DNA from: Scylla paramamosain
Taxonomy: Eukaryota > Arthropoda > Malacostraca > Decapoda > Portunidae
Length of the DNA: 64,000 nt
NCBI RefSeq assembly: GCF_035594125.1
Contig: NC_087185.1
Span: 10,618,501 to 10,682,500, forward strand
Direction: 5' to 3'
Shown here: piece by piece, positions 11,968 to 24,730 of the stretch
Position numbering within the stretch: position 1 is the first letter of the stretch
Layout: the number at the start of each line of letters is the position of its first letter
Position numbers and translations under genes: made by a program
The notes under the pieces: model-generated
What the model was told of the DNA's origin: nothing
The model's database searches: none
Seen by the model: only the letters and a program-made list of their open reading frames with translations

Positions 11968-14770
11968 GGCTTTACATGCACTTTAGGGTTTGGTACATAA
12001 CTCCGGAAAAAAGCTAAAATGATATTTTTTGCTATTTTTTTTTCTTTACCTAATTTCCCTGAGTTTTGCTAGAATTTTAGCATCTCTGTACCAATGTAGA
12101 TGCATAGAAAAAAAAAATATTCATTTATTTATTTATTTTTCTGTATAAAGAGTGTTATTTGTATGTTTTAGCTTTTTGGTACTTAAGGAACCTAAAAACT
12201 CTCATAATACATAATTTTCGTAATATCCTTTCGTTTCACAAACATAGGGTTCTTTGCATGTATTTAAGCGTTTTTATAGGTAACATTATCAAAAAAAAAT
12301 TTAAATTCATGTTTCTAGTAATGTTATTTTGTTTATCCATAAAGGGTGTTTTGCATGCGTTTTAGCATTTTCTTATGTAAGGAGTTAAAAAGACTTAAAG
12401 GCATGTTTTTGGTAAAAGTTGGTTTTATTCCCATGTAATGTTATTGTTCTGATTTTTAGTGCTTTCTTGCATATCACGCTCTAAAACACTCAAAAGACAC
12501 TTTTCTGGTAATGTCATTTTTTCCCACATAAAACTAGTTTCGCTTGTAATTTCGGATTTTCGTAACTAAGAATGTGAAAAACATTCAAAAAACTCACATT
12601 TGGTAAGACAGTTGTTTCTCAATTAAAAGTCTTATTCATGAGTTTCAGCATTTTGGAATGTAACAAACTTCTTTATATACACGAGATTTGCGTTTTTTTG
12701 CCTTGTGGTTCTTGTGAAACTATAAAACACTCATTATACTGGTTTCTCGTAATGTCCATTTGCTTCCCAATATAGAGTGCTTTCCATCCATTTTCGCGTT
12801 TTTTGTAGGTAACAATTTAAAAAATACTCAAAATATACCTTTTTGGTAATGTTATTATATTTCTTCATTTTGGTTGATTTGCATCCGTTTTAGCGTTTTC
12901 TACGTAAAACACCAAAAAGACACGTTTTCAGTAATTTTGTTTTGGATTCCCATTTAGATTGACTTCCTTGGGTTTTATCGTGTTGGTTCCTAACATACTG
13001 AAAAACACTCATAAGACAGTTTTCTGGCAAAGACATTTAATTTCCCCATATAGGTGGCTTTGCATGCACTTTAGGGGTTTGGTACATAATAGTCCGAAAA
13101 AAAAGCTAAATTTAACTATTTTGATAATGTTCTTATTTCATATAAATTCCTGAACTTTGTCCGAATTTTGGCACCTCGTTACCTGTGAAGATGAATAAGA
13201 ATTTTAAAAATATTGTGTTTTTTTATCTAATTAAATTTTTTTCTCAATAAAGAGTGTAATTTGTGGCTTTTACCTTTTTCGTAGTTAATGAACTTAAAAA
13301 CACTCATAATACACGTTTCTCGTAATGTCCTTTCGTTTCCCAAAAATAGGGTTCCTTGCAAGTATTTAAGCGTTTTTATTGGTAATATGATCAAAAAACA
13401 CTCAAATTACATGTTTTTGGTAATGTTATTCTGTTTCACCATAAAGTGTATTTTGCATGCATTTTAGTGTTTGGTATATAAGGAGCTCAAAAACACTTAA
13501 AGGCAAGTTCTTGTTAAAAATTGGTTTTATTCGAATGTAATGTGATTGCCCTTCTTTTTAGTGATTTATTGCCTAATACGCTCAAAAACACTCAAAAGAC
13601 ATTTTTCTGGTAATGTCATTTTTTTTTCCCACATAAAGTTGGTTTCGCATGCAATTTAAGGTTTTGGTAACTAAGAATGTGAAAAGCACTCAATATACAC
13701 GCATTTAGTAAGATTGTCCTGTTTCTAAATTAAGAGTGTTGTTCATGAGTTTAAGCATTTTGGTATCTACGAAACTTCTTCACATACACTAGTTATTGCA
13801 TTTTTTGCCTTGTGGTTCTTTTTGTTTCTTTTGAACTATAAAACACTCATTATACACTTTTCTTGCAATGTCCTTTTTTTTCCCATTATAGAGTGCTTTG
13901 CATCAATTTTTGTGTTTTTTATAGGTAACAAGCTCAAAAACACTCAAAATATACCTTTTTGGTAATGTTTTTCTATTTCTTTATATTGGTTGGTTTGCAT
14001 CCGTTTTAGCGTTTTTCTACGTAAAACACTGAGAAGACAAGTATTCAGTAATTTTGTTTTGAATTCCCATATAGAGTGAGTTCCTTATTATTTATCGTTT
14101 TGGTGCCTAACATGCTGAACAACACTCAAAAGACAGATTTCTGATGAGGTCGTTTAATTTCCTCATATAGAAGGCTTTGCATGCACTTTAGGGTTTGGTA
14201 CATAAGTCCGAAAAAAAGGCTAAAATTAACTTTTTTGATGATATTCTGTTATCATATAACTGTCCTGAATTTTCCCAGAATTTTGGCAACGCGTTATCTA
14301 TGAAGATAAATAAAAAAATAAAAATCCTATTTTTTTTATTACCTTATTTATTTTTTTCTCAATAAAGAGTGCTATTTGTGGGATTTAGCTTTTATGTACT
14401 TGAGGAACTTAAAAACACTCATAATACACGTTTCTCGTTATGTCCTTTCGTTTCCCAAACATAAGGTTCTTTGCATGGATTTAAGCGTTTTTATAGATAA
14501 CATGATAAAAAACACTCAAAATACATGTTTTTGGTAATGTTATTCTGTTTGTCCTTAAAAGGTGTTTTCCATGCGTTTTAGAAGTTTTGTATATAAGGAG
14601 CTCAAAAACACTTAAAGGCAAGTTTTTTGTATGAATTGGTGTTATTCCATTGAAATATGATTGCCCTGCTTTTTAGTGCTTTACTGCCTATCACGCTCAA
14701 AAACACTTAAAAGACATTTTTCTGGTACTGTCATTTTTTTCTCACATAAAGGTGGTTTCGCATGCAATTT
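11968..14770 (+). repeat. X superunit, copy 3 (partial)
   Basis: It matches copy 1 from its first base (GGCTTTACATGCACTTTAGG) through HORs starting near 12199, 13299 and 14415. Identity is lost inside sub-monomer D at about 14770. There copy 1 reads GCATGCAATTTGTATTTTTT, while this copy changes to GCATGCAATTTGGGGTTTTG and continues with generic D/E sequence. It does not carry copy 2's deletion near 6873, so copy 2's deletion happened after the duplication or the copies arose from an undeleted parent. No coding content is visible. Confidence 0.85.
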
Positions 14771-16334
14771 GGGGTTTTGGTAACTAAGAATGTGAAAAGC
14801 ACTCAAAATGCACGCATTTAGTAAGGTTGTTCTTTTTCTCAATTAAGAGTGTTATTCATGAGTTTCAGCATTTTGGTATCTAGGAAATCTCTCCATATAC
14901 ACGATTTTTTGCGTTTTTTGCTTTGTGGTTTTTTGGAACTATAAAACACTCATTATACACTTTTCTTGCAATGTACTTTTGTTTCCCATTATAGAGTGCT
15001 TTGCATCAATTTTCATGTTTTTTTTTGTAGGTAAAAAGCTCAAAACACTCAAAATATACCTTTTTTGGTAACGTTTTTCTATTTCTTGATATTGCTTGGT
15101 TTCCATCCGTTTTAACGTTTTTCTACGTAAAACACTGATAAGACACGTTTTCAGTAACTTTGTTTTGGATTCCCATATAGATTGAGTTCCTTATTATTTA
15201 TCGTTTTGGTGCTTAACATACTAAAAAACACTCAAAACAAAGATTTCTGGTAAGGTCATTTAATTTCCTCATATTGGAGGCTTTGCATGCATTTTAGGGT
15301 TTGGTACATAAAACTCTGAAAAAAAAAAGCTGAAATTAACTTTTTTGATAATATTCTTTTATCACATAATTGCCCTGATTTTTCCCAGAATTTTGGGTTC
15401 TCGGTACCTATGAAGATGAATAACAAAAAAGAAAACTATTTTATTTTTCTATTTTTTCATTTTCTAAATAAAGACTATTATTTGTGGGTTTTATAATTTT
15501 GGTACTTAAGGAACTTAAAAAAAAACACTCATAATACACGTTTCTCGTAATGTCCTTTTGTTTCCCAAACATAATGATCTTTGCATGTATTTAAGCATGA
15601 TGAAAAACACTCAAAATACATGTTTTTGTTAATGTTATTCTGTTTCTCCGTAAAGTTTGATTTGCATGCGTTTTAGCGGTTTGGTATATAAGGGGTTAAA
15701 AAACACTTAAAGGCAAGTTCTTCGTAAAAGTTGTTTTTTTTCCCATGTAATGTGATCGTTCTGCTTTTTAGTGCTTTGTTTCATATCCCTCTGAAAAACA
15801 CTCAAAAGACACTTTTCTGGTAATGTCATTTTTTTTCCCACATGAAGCTAGTTTCGCATGTAATGTGGCATTTTCGTAACTAAGAATGTGAAAAACACTC
15901 AAAATACACAATTTGTTAAGGTAGTTCTTTTATCGATAAAAAGTGTTATTCATGCATTTATTCATTTTGGTATGTAAGAAATTTCTCTATATACACGAAT
16001 TTTTGCGTTTATTGCCTTGTGGTTCTTTTAAAACTATAAAACACTCATTATATACGTTTCTCGTAATGTCCTTTTGTTAAACAATATAGAATGCTTTACA
16101 TCCATTTTTGCATTTATTGTAGGTAACAAGCTCAAAAACAAAATATATCTTTTTGGTAATGTTATTCTATTTCTTCATATAGGATGGTTTGTATCCGATT
16201 TAGCGTTTTTCTACGTAAAACACCGAAAAGACACGTTTTCAGTAATTTTCTTTTGGATTCACATATTGACTGACTTCCATATTATTTATCGTTTTGGTGC
16301 CTAACATGCTGAAAACACTGAAAAGACAGGTTTC
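14771..16334 (+). repeat. HOR satellite block, paralogous to 58205-59245
   Basis: Ordinary HOR sequence whose A starts lie near 15525 and, past the next junction, 16579. The stretch from about 15290 to 16330 matches about 58205-59245, including GATCGTTCTGCTTTTTAGTG (15755 region) and the CACATATTGACTGACTTCCA step near 16260. The A sub-monomer of 15525 lacks its TTTTTATAGATAACATGATC end (near 15597). At 16334-16335 sub-monomer I is joined abruptly to G (TAAAGTCGTTTAAT then CTATTTCTTCATATTG), skipping J to F. Confidence 0.8.
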
Positions 16335-16910
16335 TGGTAAAGTCGTTTAATCTATTTCTTCATATTGATTGGTTTCCATCCGTTTTAGCGTTTTTCTACG
16401 TAAAACACCGAAAAGACACGTTTTCAGTAATTTTGTTTTCGACTCCCGAAGAATATTGCATCTTAGTACCTATGAAGATGAATAACAAAGAAAAAAAAAT
16501 GTTTTATTATTATTTTTTTCTTTATAAAGAGTGTTATTTGTGGGTTTTAGCTTTTTTGGTACGTAAGGAACTTAAAAACACTCATAATACACGATTCTCG
16601 TAATGTCCTTTCGTTTCCCCAACATAAGGTTCTTTGCATTTATTTAACACTCATTATACACGTTTCTCGTTATGTCCTTTTTTTTCCTTATATAGAGTGC
16701 TTTGCATCCATTTTCGCGTTTTTTTATGTAACAAGCTCAAAAACACACAAAATATATTTTTTTGTAATGTTATTCTATTTCTTCATATTGGTTGGTTTGC
16801 ATCCGTTTTAGCGTTTTTCTACGGAAATCTTTTACACGTTTCCACGTAATTTTGTTTTGGATTTCCATATAGAGTGACTTTCATATTATTTATCGTTTTG
16901 GTGCCTAACA
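16335..16910 (+). repeat. Mosaic satellite segment with three abrupt sub-monomer junctions
   Basis: Here the A-K order is broken three times in under 600 bp. First, an I-to-G jump at 16334. Second, H passes into a clipped J/K with GACTCCCGAAGAATATTGC near 16441, similar to the clipped junction at 23270, 27030 and 30780 in the Y units. Third, A passes directly into F at about 16645 (TTTATTTAACACTCATTATA). At 16910 a further jump takes H (CCTAACATGC) into a clipped F (TTTTGGTGCCTTTTCC). The A-to-F and H-to-F features continue into sequence also found at 60.6-60.9 kb, so at least the right half was copied as a block. Confidence 0.75.
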
Positions 16911-19900
16911 TGCTTTTTGGTGCCTTTTCCTTCCCAATATAGAGTGCTTTCCATCCATTTTCGCGTTTTTTGTAGGTAACAATTTAAAAAACACTCAAAA
17001 TATACCTTTTTGGTAATGTTCTTTTATTTCTTCATTTTGGTTGGTTTGCATCCATTTTAGCGTTTACTACGTAAAACACCGAAAAGACACGTTTTCAGTA
17101 ATTTTGTTTTGAATTCCCATATAGATTGAGTTCCTTAGGTTTTATCGTGTTGGTTCCTAACATACTGAAAAACACTCATAAGACAGTTTTCTGACAAAGA
17201 CGTTTAATTTCCCCATATAGGTGGCTTTGCATGCACTTTAGGGTTTGGTACATAACAGTCCGAAAAAAAACCTAAATTTAACTTTTTTGATAATGTTCTT
17301 ATTTTATATAATTTCCTGAACTTTGCCCGAATTTTGGCACCTCGTTACCTGTGAAGATGAATAAGAATGAAAGAAAATGTCGTATTTTTTTTATTTATTT
17401 ATTCTTTTTTTTTCAATAAAGAGTGTAATTTGTGGCTTTTAGCTTTTTCGTACTTAATGAACTTAAAAACACTCATAATACACGTTTCTCGTAATGTCCT
17501 TTCATTTCCAAAAAATAGGGTTCTTTGCATGTATTTAAGCGTTTCATTGGTAACATGATCAAAAACACTAAAAATACATGTTTTTGGTAACGTTATTCTG
17601 TTTCACAATAAAGTGTATTTTGCATGCATTTTAGTGTTTTCGTATAAAAAGAGCTCAAATACACTTAAAGGCAAGTTCTTGTTAAAAATTGGTTTTATTC
17701 CAATGTAATGTGATTGCTCTGCTTTTTAGTGCTTTATTGCCTAACACCCTCAAAAACACTCAAAAGACATTTTTCTGGTAATGTCATTTTTTTCCCACAT
17801 GAAGCTGGTTTCGCATGCAATTTGGGGTTTCGGTAACTAAGGATGTGAAAAACACTCAAAATACACGCATTTAGTAAGATTGTTCTGTTTCTCAATTAAG
17901 AGTGTTGTTCCAGAGTTTCAGCATGTTGGAATGTAAGAAACTTTTCTATATACACGAGTTTTTGCGTTTTTTGCCTTTTAGTTCTTGTGAAACTATAAAA
18001 CACTCATTATACACGTTTCTCGTAATGTCCTTCTGCTTCCCAATATAGAGTGCTTTCCATCCATTTTCGCGTTTTTTGTAGGTAACAATTTCAAAAACAC
18101 TCAAAATATACCTTTTTGGTAATGTTATTTTATTTCTTCATATTGGTTGGTTCGCATCCGGTTAAAACACGGAAAAGACACGTTTTTAGTAATTTTGTTT
18201 TGGATTCCCATATAGATTGACTTCCATGTTATTTATCGTGTTGGTTCCTAGCATGCTGAAAAACACTCATAAGACTGTTTTCTGGCAAAGACGTTTAATT
18301 TCCCCATATAGGTGGCTTTGCATGCACTTTAGGGGTTTGGTACATAACAGTCCGAAAAAAAAGCTAAATTTAACTTTTTTGATAATGTTCTTATTTCACA
18401 TATTTTCCTGAATTTTGCCCGAATTTTCGCATCTCGGTACCTGTGAAGATGAATAAGAGAAAAAATATTGTATTTTTTAAAATTTATTTATTGTTTCTCA
18501 ATAAAGAGTGTTATTTGTGGCTTTTAGCTTTTTGGTAATTAATGAACTTAAAAACACTCATAACACACGTTTCTCGTAATCTCCTTTCGTTTCCCAAAAA
18601 TACTGTTCTTTGCATGTATTTATTTTTATTGGTAACATGATCAAAAACACTCAAAATACATGTTTTTGGTAATGTTATTCTGTTTCACCATAAAGAGTGT
18701 TTTGCATGCGTTTTAGTGTTTTGGTATATAAGGAGCTCAAACACACTTAAAGGTAAAGGTTTACCAAGGTTCTTGGTAAAAATTCTTTTTCCTCCAATGT
18801 AATGTGATTGTACTCCTTTTTAGTGCTTTATTGCCTATCACGCTCAAAAACAATCAAAAGACACTTTTCTGGTAAAGTTATTTTTTTCCCACATAAAGCT
18901 GGTTTCGCATGCAATTTGGGTTTTTCGTAACTAAGAATGTGAAAAACACTCAAAATACACGCATTTATTAAGGTTGTTCTGTTTCTCAATTAGGAGTGTT
19001 ATACATGAGTTTTAGCATTTTTATATCTAGGAAACCTCTCCATATACACGAGATTTTGCGTTTTTTGCCTTGTGGTTGTTTTCAACTATAAAAAAAACTC
19101 ATTATACACTTTTCTTGGAATGTCATTTTTTTTTCCCCAATATAGAGTGCTTTGTATCAATTTTTGCACTTTTTGTAGGTAAAAAGCTCAAAAACACTCA
19201 AAATATACGTTTTTAGTAACGTTTTTCTATTTCTTGATATTGGTTGCTTTGCATCCGTTTTAGCATTTTTCTACGTAAAACACCGAGAAGACACGTTTTC
19301 AGTAACTTTATTTTGGATTCATATATAGTGAGTTCCTTATTATTTATCGTTTTTGTGCCTAACATGCTAAAAAAAAAACACTCAAAACACAGATTTCTGG
19401 TATGGTCGTTTAATTTCCTCTTATAGGAGGCTTTGCATGCACTTTAGGGTTTGGTACATAACAGTCCGAAAAAAAAAAGCTGAAAATAACGTTTTTGATA
19501 ATATTATTTTATCATATGATTGCCCTGAATTTTTTTAAGAATTTTGGCATCTCGGTACCTATGAATATGAATAACAAAAAAAAAAAAAATTCCTTTTTTT
19601 TTATTTTTTTTTTATTTTCTAAATAAAGAGTGTTATTTGTGGGTTTTAGCTCTTTCGTACTTAAGGAACTTAAAAAAATAAACACTCATAATACACGTTT
19701 CTCGTAATGTCCTTTTGTTTCCCAAACATAATGTTCTTTGCATGTAATTAGGCGTTTTTATAGATAACATGATCAAAAACACTCAAAATACATGTTTTTG
19801 GTAATGTTATTCTTTTTCTCCTTAAAGTTTGTTTTGCATGCGTTTTAGCGGTTTGGCATATAAGGAGCTCAAAAACACTTAAAGGCAAGGTTTTGGTATA

Positions 19901-20980
19901 AATTAGTGTTATTCCAATGTAATATGATTGCACTTGTTTTTAGTGCTTTATTGCCTATCACGCTCAAAAACACTTAAAAGACACTTTTCTGGTAATGTCA
20001 TTTTTTTCTCACATAAAGGTTGTTTCGCATGCAATTTGGGGTTTTGGTAACTAAGACTGTGAAAAGCACTCAAAATACACGCATTTAGTAAGGTTGATCT
20101 GTTTTTCAATTAAGAGTTTCATGATTCATGAGTTTCAGCATTTTGGTATCTAGGAGCCTTCTCCATATACAGGAGCTGTTGTGTTTTTTGCCTTTTGGTT
20201 CTTTTGATCTATGAAAAACTCATTATACACTTTTCTTGCAAAGTCCTTTTGTTTTCTAATATAGAGTGCTTTGCATCAATTTTCGCGTATTTTGTAACAA
20301 GCTCAAAAACACTCAAAATATACCTTTTTGGTAATGTTTTCTATTTCTTGATATTGGTTGGTTTGCATCCGTTTTAGCGTTTTTCTACGTATAACACAAA
20401 AAAACACGTTTTCAGCAATTTTGTTTTGGATTCTCATATAGAGTGAGTTCCTTATTATTTATCGTTTTGGTGCCTAACATGCTGGAAAACACTCAAAAAA
20501 CAGATTTCTGGTAAGGTCGTTTAATTTCCTCATATAGGAGGCTTTGGATGCACTTTAGGATTTGGTACAAAACTGTCCGAAAAAAAAAAGCTAAAATTAA
20601 CTTTTTTGATAATTTTCTTTTATGATATAATAGCTCTGAATTTTCGCAGAATTTTGGTATCTCCGTACCTATGAAGATAAAAAAAAAAAAAAAATCCTAT
20701 TTTTTTATTTTCTTACTTTTTTTTTAAATAAAGATTGTTATTTGTGGGATTTAGCTTTTTGGTACTTAAGGAACTTAAAAACACCTACAATACACGTTTC
20801 TCGTTGTGTCCTTTCGTTTCGCAAACATAAGGTTCTTTGCATGTATTTAAGCGTTTTTATAGATAACATGATGAAAAACACTCAAAATATATGTTTATGG
20901 TAATTTTATTCTGTTTCTCCATAAAAGGTGTTTTGCATGCGTTTTAGCGTTTTGGTATGTAATGAGCTCAAAAACACTTA
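16911..20980 (+). repeat. HOR satellite block, paralogous to 60880-63770
   Basis: HOR units with A starts near 17469, 18554, 19682 and 20781. The block shares many private variants with 60880-63770: the H-to-F junction at its left end, TTTCATTTCCAAAAAATAGG near 17500/61437, GTGTGTTTTTTGCCTTTTGG-like E extensions near 20170/62950, and CACCTACAATACACG or its close variant near 20782/63570. The second copy is a little shorter. This region therefore belongs to a duplication several kilobases long. No genes are visible. Confidence 0.8.
18760..18780 (+). repeat. Small fold-back insertion (9-nt arms)
   Basis: Within a C sub-monomer the normal AAAGGCAAGGTTCTTGG is replaced by AAAGGTAAAGGTTTACCAAG followed by GTTCTTGG. 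The result is a perfect inverted repeat, TTTACCAAG (18760-18768) and CTTGGTAAA (18772-18780), with a 3-nt loop. No other C sub-monomer read here has it. It looks like a local templated insertion, not a conserved element. Confidence 0.6.
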
Positions 20981-21080
20981 AAAGCAAGTTCTTGCAAAGA
21001 TTTGGTTTTATTCCCATGTAATGTGATTGCCCTTCCTTTTAGTGCTTTATTGCGTAACACGCTCAAAACACTCAAAAGAT

Positions 21081-21558
21081 ATGCAAGACCTCGCATATAA
21101 GGAAATTAAAGACCTTACCAAAAATCTGTCTTTTGAGTGTTTTTCAGCATGTTATGCACCAAAACGATAAATAATGAGGAACTCACTCTAGGTGGGAATC
21201 CAAAAAGAAAATTACTGAAAACGTGTCTTCTCAGTGTTTTACGTAGAAAAACGCTAAAACTGATGCAAACCAACCAATATCAAGAAGCAGAAAAACATTA
21301 CCAAAAATGTATATTTTGAGTGTTTTTGAGCTTGTTACCTAGAAAAAAAACGCAAAAATTGATACAAAGCACTCTATATTGGAAAACAACGGGACATTGC
21401 GAAAAAAGTGTATAATGAATGTTTTATAATTAAAAAAAAACAACAACGCAAAAAACGCAAAAACTCGTGTATATGGAGAAGTTTCCTAGATACCAAAATG
21501 CTGAAACTCATGAATAACACTCTTAATTGAGAAACAGAACAACCTTACTAAATGCGTG
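21081..21558 (-). repeat. Inverted satellite block in Y copy 1
   Basis: On the + strand this block reads as the reverse complement of consecutive sub-monomers E(+extension)-F-G-H-I. Reading left to right it contains inverted I (GACCTTACCAAAAATCTGTC), H (AACGATAAATAATGAGG), G (CAAACCAACCAATATCAAG), F (AAGCACTCTATATTGG) and E (CTTAATTGAGAAACAG). The left join is inside forward D (CTCAAAAGAT then ATGCAAGACC). The right join goes from inverted E (AAATGCGTG) back to forward C (TCAAAAACACTAAAAGGC). Forward C and D therefore occur on both sides. T-bias becomes A-bias within the block, as expected for an inversion. Confidence 0.9.
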
Positions 21559-22997
21559 TCAAAAACACTAAAAGGCAAGTTCTTCGTAAAAGTTGGTTTT
21601 ATTCCCATGTAATGTGATTGCCCTGCTTCTTACTGCTTTATTGCCTAACACGCTCAAAAACACTCAATAGACACTTTTCTTAAAATGTCATTTTTTTCCA
21701 TATAAAGCTAGTTTCGCATGGAATTTGGAGTTTTGGTAACTAAGAATGTAAAAAAACACTCAAAATACACGCATTTAGTAAGGTTGCTTTGTTTCTTGAT
21801 TAAGAGTGTTATTCGTGAGTTTCAGTATTTTGGTATCCTAGAAACTTCTCCACACAGACGAGTTTTTGCGTTTTTTGCCTTGTGATTCTGGTGAAACTAT
21901 AAAACACTCATTATACACAGTTCTCGTTATGTCCTTTTTTTTCTAATATACAGTGCTTTGCATCCATTTTTGCGTTTTTTTTATGTAACAAGCTCAAAAA
22001 CACACAAAATATACTTTTCTGGTAATGTTATTATTCTATTTTTTCATATTGTTTGGTTTGCATCCGTTTTAGCATTTTTTTAGGTAAATCTTTTAAAAGA
22101 CACGTTTTCAGTAATTTTGTTTTGGATTTCCATATAGAGTGACAATCATATTATCTATCGTTGGTATGATGCCTAACATGCGGAAAAACACTGAAAAGAC
22201 TGGTTTCTTGTAAAGTGGTTAAATTTTCCCAAATAGGTGGCTTTGCATACATTTTATGGTTTGGTACATAACTCCGAAAAAAAAGGTAAAATTAACTTTT
22301 TCGATAATGTTCTTTTTTCCATATATTTTCCCTGAATTTTAGCAAAATTTTGGCATCTTGGTACCTCTGAACATCAATAAGAAAAAAAAAATGCCATTTA
22401 TCTATTTATTTATTTATTTTTCTCTATAAAGAGTATTATTTGTAGGTTTTAACGTTTTGGTACTTAAGAAACTTAAAAAACATTCATAATACACATTTCT
22501 CGTAATGTCCTTTCGTTTCCCAAATATAGGGATCTTTGCATGTATTTAAGCGTTTTTATAGGTAACATGATAAAAAAAAAAACACTCAAAAACACTTGTT
22601 TTTTGGTAATGTTATTCTGCTTCTCCGTAAAGGAGTGTTTTGCATGCGTTTTAGCGATTTGGTATGTAAGGAGCTGAAAAACACTTCAAGGCAAGTTCTT
22701 GGTAAAAATTGGTTTTATTCCAGTGTAATATGATTGCCCTGCTTTTTAGTGCTTTATTGCCTAACACGTTCAAAAACACTCAAAAGACACTTCTGGTAAT
22801 GTCATTTTTTTTCCCACATAAAGGTAGTTTCGCATGCTATTTGGGGTTTTGCTAACTAAGAATGTGAAAAAAAAACACTCAAAATACACGCATTTGGTAA
22901 TGTTGTTCTGTTTCTCAATTAAGACTGTTATTCATGAGTTTCAGCATTTTGGTATCTAAGAAACTTCTTTATATACACGAGTTTTTGCGTTTTTTGC

Positions 22998-23021
22998 CTT
23001 GTGGTTCTTGTGAACCGCAAG
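22998..23021 (+). repeat. 24-nt hairpin in the E extension (Y copy 1)
   Basis: CTTGTGGTTC (22998-23007) and GAACCGCAAG (23012-23021) are inverse complements apart from one G:T-type position, separated by TTGT. It arises where the normal GTGAAACTATAAAACACTC is replaced by GTGAACCGCAAGTTC, CTTTTCCCCGAAAATAATAA and GACAATC. That is an extra ~24 bp before F. The equivalent sites are 26754-26777, 30503-30526, 32499-32522 and 52872-52895. Confidence 0.75.
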
Positions 23022-24730
23022 TTCTTTTCCCCGAAAATAATAAGACAATCATTATACACGTTTCTCGTAATGACCTTTTCTTTCCCAATAGGGACTGTTT
23101 TGCATCCATTTTCGTGTTTTTTTTTTTGTAGGTAACAAGCTCAAAAACACTCAAAATATACCTTTTTGGTAATATTATTCTACTTCTTCATATTGGTTGG
23201 TTTGCATCCGTTTTAGCGTTTTTCTACGTAAAACACCGAAAAGACACGTTTTCAGTAATTTTGTTTTCGATTCCCAAAGAATATTGCCAGAATTTTAGCA
23301 TCTTAGTACCTATGAAGATGAATAACAGAAAAAAATTATTTTTTATTTATTTTTTTCTCTATAAAGAGTATTATTTGATGGTTTTAGCTTTTTGGGTACT
23401 TAACGAACTTAAAAACACTCAAAATACACGTTTCTCGTAATGTCCTTTCGTTTCCCCAACATAAGGTTCTTTGCATGTATTTAAGCGTTTTTATAAATAA
23501 CATGATCAAAAACACTCAAAATACATGTTTTTGGTAATGTTACTCTATTTCTCCATAAAGGGTGTTTTACATGCGTTTTAGCGTTTTGGTATGTAAGGAG
23601 TTAAAAACACTTAAAGGCAAGTTCTTCGTAAAAGTTGGTTTTATTCGTATATAATGTGATTATTCTGCTTTTTTTTGCTTTATTGCATATCACGCTCAAA
23701 AACACTCAAAAGACACTTTTCTGATAATGTCACTTTTTTCCCAAATAAAGCTAGTTTCGCATGTAATTTTGGATTTTCGTAACTAAGAATGTGAAAACCA
23801 CTCAAAAAGCACAATTTGGTAAGGTAGGTCTGTTTATCGATTAAAAGTGTTATACATGCATTTCATCATTTTGGTATGTAAGAAATTTCTCTATATACAC
23901 GAGTTATTGCGTTTATTGCCTTGTGTTTCTTTTAAAACTATAAAACTCTCATTATACATGATTCTCGTAATGTCCTTTTGTTTCCTAATATAGAGTGCTT
24001 TACATCCATTTTTGCATTTTTTTGTAGGTAACAAGCTCAAAAACACTCAAAATATATCTTTTTGGTAATGTTATTCTATTTCCTAATATAGGTTGGTTTG
24101 CATCCACTTTAGCGTTTTTCTACGTAAAACACTGAAAAGACACGTTTTCAGTAATTTTGTTTTGGATTCACATATTGACTGACTTCCATATTATTTATCA
24201 TTTTGGTGCCTAACATGCTGAAAAACACTGAAAAGACAGGTTTCTGGTAAAGTCGTTTAACATCTCTATATAGGTAGCTTTGCATGCACTTTAGTGTTTG
24301 GTACATAACAATCCGAAAAAAAAGCTATAATTAACTTTTTGGGTAATGTTCTTTTTTCCACATAAATTCCCTGAATTTTGGCAGAATTTTGGCATCTCGG
24401 TACTTATAAGGATGAATAACAAAAAAAAGAAATCCCATTTTTTAATTTTTTTGTTTATTATTATTTTTTTTCTAATTAAAGAGTGTTATTTGTGGGTTTT
24501 AGCTTTTAGGTACTGAAGGAACTTAATAAAACACTCATAATACACGTTTCTCGTAATGTCCTTTCGTTTCCCAAACATAAGGTTCTTTGCATGTATTTAA
24601 GCGTTTTTATAGATAACATGATCAAAAACACTCAAAATACATGTATTTGGTAATATTATTCTGTTTCTCCATAAAATGTATTTTGCATGCGTTTTAGCAT
24701 TTTGGTTTGTAAGGAGCTCAAAAACACTTA

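Larger units (their letters stand above)
20981..24730 (+). repeat. Y superunit, copy 1 (3750 bp)
   Basis: First of three nearly identical direct repeats. Each begins in a C sub-monomer with AAAGCAAGTTCTTGCAAAGA, passes into a clipped D (CACGCTCAAAACACTCAAAAG), then an inverted I-H-G-F-E block. Three forward-order HOR segments follow (A starts near 22481, 23415 and 24531). Private features are the duplicated-looking AAATCTTTTAAAAGACACG join near 22087, the hairpin in the E extension at 22998, and the clipped H/J join GATTCCCAAAGAATATTGCC near 23270. Upstream of 20966 the sequence differs from the equivalent place in copies 2 and 3, which places the left edge of the amplified unit within a few bases of that point. 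Confidence 0.9.
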
